A stretch of DNA of 20,750 nt, from the NCBI GenBank assembly GCA_000437515.1, contig FR898467.1:1-20750 (forward strand), written 5' to 3'. Numbering within the stretch: position 1 is the first letter of the stretch; each line of letters opens with the position of its first letter. The translations under genes were made by a program, and so were the position numbers. Below the pieces are notes generated by a model. It was not told the origin of the DNA. It worked only from the letters and a program-made list of their open reading frames with translations, and did no database searches. This document shows positions 16,143-20,750 of the stretch, piece by piece. The stretch comes from Acidiphilium sp. CAG:727. GTDB taxonomy: Bacteria > Bacillota > Clostridia > Christensenellales > Borkfalkiaceae.

Positions 16143-16161
16143 AATCGCCGCGGCGATTATA
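16143..16161 (-). promoter_or_regulatory. Perfect 16-base palindrome overlapping a -10-like hexamer before frr
   Basis: AATCGCCGCGGCGATT (16143-16158) is a perfect palindrome ending 3 bases upstream of the frr AGGAGG. On the minus strand its edge overlaps TATAAT (16156-16161), so a transcript starting from that hexamer would begin inside the palindrome, as with an operator. No convincing -35 lies 17 bases upstream, so the promoter is weak or factor-dependent. Alternatively it is an mRNA hairpin next to the SD. Confidence 0.4.
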
Positions 16162-16200
16162 TTTTCTTTAATTTACTTTATTCATTACTCCGCGAAAAAC

Positions 16201-16260
16201 CGCCCTTCCGGGGACTCATCCGTCGGCTGCGCCGCCACCTTCTCTGCAAGAGAAGGCAAG
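16201..16260. repeat. Interspersed palindromic repeat in the frr-pyrH spacer
   Basis: The unit includes ACTCATCCGTCGGC, a GGCTGCGCCG turn and an 8-bp hairpin CCTTCTCT/AGAGAAGG with a GCA loop (16238-16256), then GGCAAG. This matches a short non-coding repeat I remember as widespread between genes of gut Clostridia (CTCATCCGTC ... CACCTTCTC ... GAGAAGGCAAG). A partial GTCATTGCG follows at about 16269. It has no coding capacity and interrupts an otherwise conserved operon. Confidence 0.6.
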
Positions 16261-16289
16261 AATAGTACGTCATTGCGTCAATGGCGGGG

Positions 16290-16994
16290 TTAATATACGA
16301 CGGTACCGTCGGATTCCGCGAAAACGGCGTTTACTATCGAATTTTCGTTTAAGTTACCGAAAGCGTGTATTTTAAGTCCGTTTTCCTTACACATAACGAC
16401 CGCCGACGTATCGAGCGCGCGAAGCCCTTTTTCGACGTATTCGTCGTAGGTGAGCGTATCGAATTTTTTTGCGTTCGGATTCGTCTTCGGATCGCTGTCG
16501 TAAATACCGTCGATATTCTTTGCGAGAAGAAGTACTTCCGCCTGAATTTCGCACGCTTTAAGCGACGCGCCCGTGTCGGTAGTGAAGAAAGGACTGCCCG
16601 TTCCTCCGCCGAATACGACGACTTTACCGTCGCTTAAATATCTTTTTGCGGTTTTTACGTTATACGGTTCCCCGATTTTGTCTATCGCAAGCGCGGTCAT
16701 CACCCTGTTGTCCACGCCCTGACGATCGAGCGCGTCGGAAAGCGCGAGCGCGTTGATGACGGTCGCGAGCATACCCATATAGTCCGCCGACGTCCTGTCC
16801 ATTTCGTCGCCCTCTCTTCCCCGCCAGAAATTACCGCCGCCTACGACCACGCCGATCTCGACGCCCGCTTTATTTAACGTCGCTATCTGTTTCGCGGTCG
16901 CCGCGAGCGCGGACGAAGAAAAACCGTGGCGTTTGTCGCCGGCAAGGCTTTCGCCGCTTATTTTAAGTAAAATTCTTTTATATTTCGGTTCCAT
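16290..16994 (-). CDS. pyrH: UMP kinase
   Basis: Amino-acid-kinase-fold enzyme that phosphorylates UMP to UDP as a hexamer, usually inhibited by UTP. The 234 residues contain KISGESL (11-17), GGGNFWRGR (52-60), DRTSADYMGM (66-75), GGTGSPFFTTD (130-140) and LLLAKNIDGIYDSDP. The length is normal. No clear SD precedes the ATG, in contrast to tsf, frr and rpsB. It stands 187 bases from tsf and 163 bases from frr; both spacers hold interspersed repeats, so it may be expressed more weakly than the ribosomal genes upstream. Confidence 0.96.
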   Translation of the reverse strand: MEPKYKRILLKISGESLAGDKRHGFSSSALAATAKQIATLNKAGVEIGVVVGGGNFWRGREGDEMDRTSADYMGMLATVINALALSDALDRQGVDNRVMTALAIDKIGEPYNVKTAKRYLSDGKVVVFGGGTGSPFFTTDTGASLKACEIQAEVLLLAKNIDGIYDSDPKTNPNAKKFDTLTYDEYVEKGLRALDTSAVVMCKENGLKIHAFGNLNENSIVNAVFAESDGTVVY

Positions 16995-17050
16995 AATCTA
17001 CGCTTGATTTATGAAAAGAGCCGCTAAAAAATATCTCCGGTAAAAACCGT

Positions 17051-17080
17051 GTCGCGCCGAGCCTTTGGCGAAGAATCTCC
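17051..17080 (+). repeat. Interspersed repeat remnant in the pyrH-tsf spacer (GAGC ... GCGAAGAATCTC type)
   Basis: GTCGCGCCGAGCCTTTGGCG followed by AAGAATCTCC resembles the common intergenic repeat I know as GTCATTCTGAGCGNAGCGAAGAATCTC. The 3' half matches closely, the 5' half is diverged. Assignment is by memory. Confidence 0.45.
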
Positions 17081-17117
17081 CGGAAGGGGCGAACAAACGT
17101 CGTCGTTCCGATTAACG

Positions 17118-17147
17118 GGATTGCCGCGCCTCGCCCGCAATTACGGT
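17118..17147 (-). repeat. Interspersed repeat remnant in the pyrH-tsf spacer (ATTGCG ... CGGCAATCCC type)
   Basis: On the minus strand the stretch reads TAATTGCGGGCGAGGCGCGG then CAATCCC, fitting the GTCATTGCGAGCG ... CGGCAATCCC family. It lies about 40 bases from a second, different repeat (17051-17080), so this spacer has collected two units. Confidence 0.5.
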
Positions 17148-17163
17148 TACTGTGAAATATTTT

Positions 17164-17181
17164 TTAACGACTCCTCGTTAA
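17164..17181 (-). other. Small hairpin directly after the tsf stop
   Basis: TTAACGA and TCGTTAA form a 7-bp stem around a 4-base loop touching the tsf stop codon. The minus strand continues with A and T but no T-run, so it is more likely a 3'-end stabiliser or partial attenuator than a terminator. Confidence 0.4.
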
Positions 17182-17841
17182 TTATTTACGCATTGCGTCT
17201 ACTTGAGCCTGTACCTCGTCGGCAAGGTTCTCTTCTTTCTTCTGAAGACCTTCGCCCATCTCGTAACGAACGAATCTTCTTACCGAAATCTTTTCGCCGA
17301 TCTGAGCGGTCGCCTCGATAACGAGTTGTTCTACCGTCTTGGACGGATCTTTTACGAACTTCTGGCAAAGCAGGCAGTTCTCGTCGTAGAAAGTCTTGAT
17401 TCTGCCTTCGACCATTTTTTCGACGATCTTTTCGGGCTTGCCCTCTTCGAGAGCCTGCGCTTTAAGTATAGCCTTTTCTTTTTCGATTACGTCTGCGGGA
17501 ACTTCTTCCTTGGTAACGTAAGAAGGAGTGGCAGCCGCGATCTGAAGCGCGATGTCGTGAACGAGTTCCTTGAACTTATCGCCCTGCGCAACGAAGTCGG
17601 TTTCGCAGTTTACTTCGAGAAGTACGCCTACTCTTCCGCCCATGTGTATATAACTGTCAACGATACCTTCGGCTGCGATTCTGCCCGCTTTCTTTGCGGC
17701 TTTCGCTATGCCTTTTTCTCTCAGATAGTCAACGGCTTTTTCCATGTCGCCGTTGCATTCTACGAGCGCGTTCTTGCAATCCATCATTCCCGCGCCGGTT
17801 CTCTCTCTCAACGTTTTTACGTCGTTAGCGGTGTAATTCAT
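17182..17841 (-). CDS. tsf: Elongation factor Ts
   Basis: Nucleotide exchange factor that reloads EF-Tu with GTP. The 219 residues begin with the UBA-like N-terminal domain and signature TGAGMMDCKNAL (15-26), continue with KAAKKAGRIAAEG, and contain the EF-Tu-contacting ETDFVAQ (80-86). At 219 residues it is the short form, lacking much of the second core subdomain found in the enterobacterial protein (about 280). AGGAGA lies 8 bases before the ATG. It follows rpsB after 40 bases, the near-universal rpsB-tsf pair. Confidence 0.96.
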   Translation of the reverse strand: MNYTANDVKTLRERTGAGMMDCKNALVECNGDMEKAVDYLREKGIAKAAKKAGRIAAEGIVDSYIHMGGRVGVLLEVNCETDFVAQGDKFKELVHDIALQIAAATPSYVTKEEVPADVIEKEKAILKAQALEEGKPEKIVEKMVEGRIKTFYDENCLLCQKFVKDPSKTVEQLVIEATAQIGEKISVRRFVRYEMGEGLQKKEENLADEVQAQVDAMRK

Positions 17842-17881
17842 AGTAAAAATCTCCTGAAATTATAAAGTGTTTAGCCGGCGA

Positions 17882-18670
17882 TTACGCGTTTTCGGCGTTT
17901 TCTTCCGGATCGCCCGCTTCCGCGGCTTCGGCAAGTTCGACGGCGGGATTTTCTTCGTCGTCGACCACGTTACGTCTTACGGCGTCTTCGCCCTGCTTGG
18001 CTTCGATAACCGCGTCGGCAATAATGGAAGCGATAAGTTTAACCGCCCTGATAGCGTCGTCGTTACCCGAAATAACGTAATCTACGAGATCGGGGTCGCA
18101 GTTCGTGTCGGTAATCGCAACTACCGGGATATTGAGTTTTCTCGCTTCCTTAACCGCGTTGAGTTCGCAGTTGGGATCGACGACGAACATTACGCCCGGA
18201 AGAGATTTCATATCCCTGATACCGCCGAGGTTGTAGAGAAGTTTATCTCTTTCGGCTTTAAGACCCAAAACTTCTTTCTTCGGAAGAAGGTCGAATTCGC
18301 CCGTCTTTTCCATATTGTCGAGTTTGTTGAGCCTGTCGATTCTCGTTCTGATCGTCTTGAAGTTGGTAAGCGTACCGCCGAGCCATCTCGAATTGACGTA
18401 GAACATACCGCATCTTTCGGCTTCCTGCTGGATAGCCTCCTGAGCCTGTTTCTTGGTGCCGACGAAAAGTACGGTCTTGCCGTTCTTTACGGAATCTACC
18501 ACGAACTTATACGCTTCTTCGATAAGGTCGACCGTAATCTGAAGGTCGATGATATGAATACCGTTTCTTTCGCCGTAGATGTACTTTTTCATCTTGGGGT
18601 TCCATCTTCTCGTCTGGTGGCCGAAATGTACGCCCGCTTCGAGAAGTTGCTTCATAGAAGTTACTGCCAT
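17882..18670 (-). CDS. rpsB: 30S ribosomal protein S2
   Basis: Small-subunit protein at the head-body junction, needed for late assembly and S1 or mRNA docking. The 262 residues show LLEAGVHFGHQTRRWNPKM (9-27), YGERNGIHIIDL (32-43), TVLFVGTKKQA, NSRWLGGTLTNF and PGVMFVVDPN. The C-terminus after about residue 232 is an acidic, disordered-looking tail rich in Asp, Glu and Ala, common in S2. GGAGG lies 7 bases before the ATG. It is the first gene of the operon, with its own promoter and a leader of about 120 bases that may carry autoregulation. Confidence 0.97.
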   Translation of the reverse strand: MAVTSMKQLLEAGVHFGHQTRRWNPKMKKYIYGERNGIHIIDLQITVDLIEEAYKFVVDSVKNGKTVLFVGTKKQAQEAIQQEAERCGMFYVNSRWLGGTLTNFKTIRTRIDRLNKLDNMEKTGEFDLLPKKEVLGLKAERDKLLYNLGGIRDMKSLPGVMFVVDPNCELNAVKEARKLNIPVVAITDTNCDPDLVDYVISGNDDAIRAVKLIASIIADAVIEAKQGEDAVRRNVVDDEENPAVELAEAAEAGDPEENAENA

Positions 18671-18791
18671 AATTTATCCTCCGTTATTCCTCCCCGGATT
18701 TCCGATATAAGCCCTTACACCCCCGCGACCTGAAATTTTTATTTTCGCCGAGGCACGAAAAGAGCAAAAACCCGAGTGTGAATTTTATAGC
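18671..18791 (-). promoter_or_regulatory. rpsB 5' leader, candidate autoregulatory RNA
   Basis: The leader of about 120 bases can fold: a 6-bp stem TTTTCG/CGAAAA (18742-18747 with 18756-18761) sits inside a longer pairing between ACACTC near the 5' end (about 18774-18779) and GGGTGT (about 18717-18722), one pair being G-U. S2 leaders in other bacteria bind S2 to limit translation. I cannot show that this leader matches a known S2 leader family. Confidence 0.35.
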
Positions 18792-18797
18792 CATATC

Positions 18798-18826
18798 ATT
18801 CTATCATATTTATATCGGAATTGCAA
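18798..18826 (-). promoter_or_regulatory. Promoter of the rpsB operon
   Basis: On the minus strand TTGCAA (18821-18826), 17 bases, then TAGAAT (18798-18803). The start point would be near 18791. The spacer carries one arm of an 11-bp inverted repeat whose partner lies in the leader at 18700-18710. Confidence 0.75.
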
Positions 18827-18886
18827 ACGTTTTACGGGCGTTTACGACCTTAAACCCGAATTTTTTCGCATTTCACCGCCGAAAAA

Positions 18887-18958
18887 CGGCTATTCTACCG
18901 CGGGTAGAGAGATTTTCGGCTTTTATACCGGCCGATTACCGTCGGTAGAGAGATTTTT
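18887..18958. repeat. Two imperfect direct repeats with internal dyads, 41-base period
   Basis: GGTAGAGAGATTTT occurs at 18903-18916 and 18944-18957, each preceded by a small dyad (CTACC GCG GGTAG; TACCG T CGGTA). They lie between the rpsB promoter and the degV promoter, about 60 bases upstream of each -35. The 18671-19119 spacer otherwise holds only the two promoters and the rpsB leader, and no gene that I can support. Role unknown; operator sites for divergent control are possible. Confidence 0.5.
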
Positions 18959-19012
18959 ACGTTTTCCACCGCGGCGACGGGCAAGTATAGAGTCTTTAAG
19001 ACGCGTCGTAGG

Positions 19013-19041
19013 TTGAAAAAGAAACGTATGCGGCGTATAAT
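19013..19041 (+). promoter_or_regulatory. Promoter of the degV pair
   Basis: TTGAAA (19013-19018), 17 bases, then perfect TATAAT (19036-19041). Transcription from about 19048 would give a leader of about 72 bases before the TTG start of the first degV gene. Confidence 0.82.
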
Positions 19042-19119
19042 ATCTTCGTAATCCCCGTCGCGATTATCCCGCGGCGCCGGAAAAACACCGACAAAGCTAA
19101 AATATACAGAGGTAAAGCA

Positions 19120-19986
19120 TTGAGAAAATTCATTTTAAGCGCGGACGCGGGCTGCGACCTTCCGTCCGAACTTACTAAAAAATACGACGTTAAAATATTA
19201 CCTATCAACTTTCTGGTCGACGGCGAAGAATATTCGTCCGACGACGGCAGAATGTCTATGCCGCTGCTTTTCGAAAAAATGAGAGCGGGCGCGAAAACCG
19301 CCACGTTCCAGCCGAATCCGACGTCGGCGGAAGAATACTTCGAAAACCTTTTAAGTTGCGGGTACGACGTTCTTCACTTATCGATGTCGCATCAGATGAG
19401 CGGCACTTACGAAACGCTCGAAAAACTTTCGCAGACGATCAACGCGAAAAGCCGGAATAAACTTTACGTGGTCGATACGCTTTCGCAGGGCGCGGGATTC
19501 GGTCTGATTGCGATCATGACGGCGCAAAAATCGGACGAAGCCGATTGGGACGCCGCCTCGGCAAAAGAGTACGCCGAAAATTTAAGGCTTAACGTATCGC
19601 ACGAATTTACCGTCGACTCTCTTACTTTTCTTGCGAACGGCGGACGAATATCCCGTCATCTGGCGGCAATCGGCAATCTTCTGAAAATAAAACCCGTTCT
19701 CGGCGTAGACGACGACGGAAAGATTATCGTCCGTAAAAAAATTATAGGCAGAAAGCGCGCTCTCGACGATATGGCGGCAAGAGTTACGGGTAATTACTCC
19801 GATTTGTCCGACACTATATTCGTCAGCGAAAGCGACTGCAAAGAGGACGCCGAATATCTGAAAGCGAAAATTAACGACAAATTGCCCTCGGCAAAAGTCG
19901 AAATACTGCCGCTGGGTCCCGTAATGGTATGTCATTGCGGCCCCGGCGTGGTTGCGGTTTTCTATACCGCGACGTCAAGAAAATAA
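19120..19986 (+). CDS. DegV family protein (FakB-like fatty-acid-binding), first copy
   Basis: A 288-residue DegV protein. Characterised members (FakB) hold a fatty acid for phosphorylation by FakA, feeding host or medium fatty acids into phospholipids. Visible features are the N-terminal SADAGCDLP, the ligand-loop MSHQMSGTYET (89-99, SGT at 94-96), GGRISR (174-179), KPVL and the C-terminal CHCGPG (H272). In the loop often written TSQP, this copy reads TFQPNP (62-67), with Phe where Ser is common. The start is a TTG with AGAGG 7 bases before it. It has its own promoter. No FakA kinase gene is visible in the window, so the fatty acid role is inferred from the family. Confidence 0.88.
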   Translation: MRKFILSADAGCDLPSELTKKYDVKILPINFLVDGEEYSSDDGRMSMPLLFEKMRAGAKTATFQPNPTSAEEYFENLLSCGYDVLHLSMSHQMSGTYETLEKLSQTINAKSRNKLYVVDTLSQGAGFGLIAIMTAQKSDEADWDAASAKEYAENLRLNVSHEFTVDSLTFLANGGRISRHLAAIGNLLKIKPVLGVDDDGKIIVRKKIIGRKRALDDMAARVTGNYSDLSDTIFVSESDCKEDAEYLKAKINDKLPSAKVEILPLGPVMVCHCGPGVVAVFYTATSRK

Positions 19987-20015
19987 CAAGAAAATAATAA
20001 TCAGGGAGATCCCGT

Positions 20016-20750
20016 ATGAGAAACTTTATACTGAGCGCGGACGCAGGTTGCGATTTATCCGCCGAACTTTGCAAACAATACGACGTAAAAGTGCTTCCTC
20101 TCCGTTACCTTGTCGGCGGAGCGGAATATTCTTCGGACGACGGCAAAATGCCCGCCGAAAAAATATGCGAGCGTATGCTCGCCGGAGATAAAACCTCAAC
20201 TTCGCAGGCAAACCCCGAAGAAGCTGAAAAATATCTGCGCGCGCTCCTTTCGCAAGGAAAAGACGTCCTTCACGTTACGATGTCGAGCGCGATGAGCGGC
20301 ACTTACGAAACCATGCGTAAGACGGCAGAAAAACTGAACGAAGAGTTTGAAAATAAGATATACGTCGTCGATTCTCTCTGTCAATGCGGCGGTTACGGGC
20401 TTCTCCTGATACTCGTAGCCGACAAAGCGGAAGAAGAAAACCTCGACGCCGAAAGCGCGAAAAATTACGCGGAGGCGACGCGTCTTCATATACTGCACAA
20501 TTTTTCGGTAGATTCGCTGACTTATCTCGCGCGCGGCGGAAGAGTTCCGTCCTATCTTGCCACGATAGGCAATCTGATAAAGTTAAAGCCCGTTTTGCAC
20601 GTAGACGATTCTGGCAAAATAGTAATGCTGAAAAAGATCATCGGCAGAAGACGCGCGCTCGACGACATCGCGGCGAGATTTGCCGCGACCTATAACGGCT
20701 CGTCCGAAAAAGTCATAATCTGTCAGGCGGTATGCCCTGACGACGCCGAG
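20016..20750 (+). CDS. DegV family protein (FakB-like), second copy, cut by window end
   Basis: The reading frame is open from the ATG at 20016 to the last base, 245 codons, so about 40 C-terminal residues are missing. AGGGAG lies 7 bases before the start and the gene follows the first degV after 29 bases, clearly cotranscribed. It aligns with the first copy without a gap over all visible residues, so it arose by tandem duplication. Differences at ligand loops include TSQANP (62-67) where the first copy has TFQPNP, MSSAMSGTYET (89-99), and GGRVPS (174-179) where the first copy has GGRISR. It also has two cysteines in LCQCGG (121-126). These changes suggest a different acyl-chain preference. 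The C-terminal H-x-GPG motif lies beyond the window. Confidence 0.88.
   Translation, partial: MRNFILSADAGCDLSAELCKQYDVKVLPLRYLVGGAEYSSDDGKMPAEKICERMLAGDKTSTSQANPEEAEKYLRALLSQGKDVLHVTMSSAMSGTYETMRKTAEKLNEEFENKIYVVDSLCQCGGYGLLLILVADKAEEENLDAESAKNYAEATRLHILHNFSVDSLTYLARGGRVPSYLATIGNLIKLKPVLHVDDSGKIVMLKKIIGRRRALDDIAARFAATYNGSSEKVIICQAVCPDDAE

Noticed and set aside
17867..18733. 288-codon open frame on the plus strand
   Set aside because: Antisense to rpsB over nearly all its length; rpsB is certain and the frame has no recognisable domain.
18690..19010. Several short repeats considered as a CRISPR array
   Set aside because: Only two related units, with imperfect repeats, a 41-base period and no spacers or cas genes.

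Overview
The window looks like the chromosome of a low- to moderate-GC Bacillota, most likely an uncultured Clostridia. The evidence is a bifunctional HPr kinase/phosphorylase, a CwlD-type spore amidase, a short EF-Ts, FakB-like DegV proteins and the gene order rpsB-tsf-pyrH-frr-uppS-cdsA-dxr-rseP. The small intergenic palindromic repeats also resemble ones I remember from gut Clostridia. Genus cannot be read from the sequence. The content is largely housekeeping. No CRISPR array, tRNA, rRNA, transposase or phage gene was seen.

Layout. (1) 1-1200: the probable tail of an upstream gene, then cysK (+) with its own promoter, ending at a long inverted repeat. (2) 1206-2647 (-): a CwlD-like amidase followed by a PHP-domain protein. 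(3) 2663-2841: a regulatory spacer holding a 10-bp hairpin plus T-run (apparent terminator of the upstream operon), perfect DnaA boxes and a LexA-like palindrome inside a candidate promoter. (4) 2842-9324 (-): a tightly coupled operon glpK, monoacylglycerol-lipase-like hydrolase, cca, uvrC, hprK; four of its genes overlap or sit within 4 nt of the next. (5) 9440-10498 (+): murG, away from any division/cell-wall cluster, ending at a strong bidirectional terminator. (6) 10558-11118 (-): an orphan four-helix membrane protein with a near-consensus promoter and Shine-Dalgarno (SD). (7) 11303-18670 (-): rpsB, tsf, pyrH, frr, uppS, cdsA, dxr, rseP, whose two largest internal spacers carry interspersed repeats. 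(8) 18671-19119: a 449-bp divergent regulatory region. (9) 19120-20750 (+): two tandem DegV/FakB paralogues, the second cut by the window end.

How the genes fit together. The rpsB operon joins translation (S2, EF-Ts, RRF) to UMP kinase, isoprenoid entry (Dxr), undecaprenyl diphosphate synthesis (UppS), phospholipid precursors (CdsA) and site-2 proteolysis (RseP). MurG uses the lipid carrier that Dxr and UppS help supply. The glpK operon pairs a lipase-like hydrolase with glycerol kinase, which suggests use of acylglycerol-derived glycerol; the DegV proteins are candidates for binding fatty acids.

Several long-ORF starts appear wrong. Shorter starts with better SD or coupling signals were chosen for cwlD, the lipase, the membrane protein, cdsA and, less surely, dxr. 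The best leads for novelty are the DnaA-box/LexA-like/terminator spacer at 2705-2833, the promoter-leader inverted repeat at rpsB, and the lipase-glpK pairing. None is a clear undescribed system.
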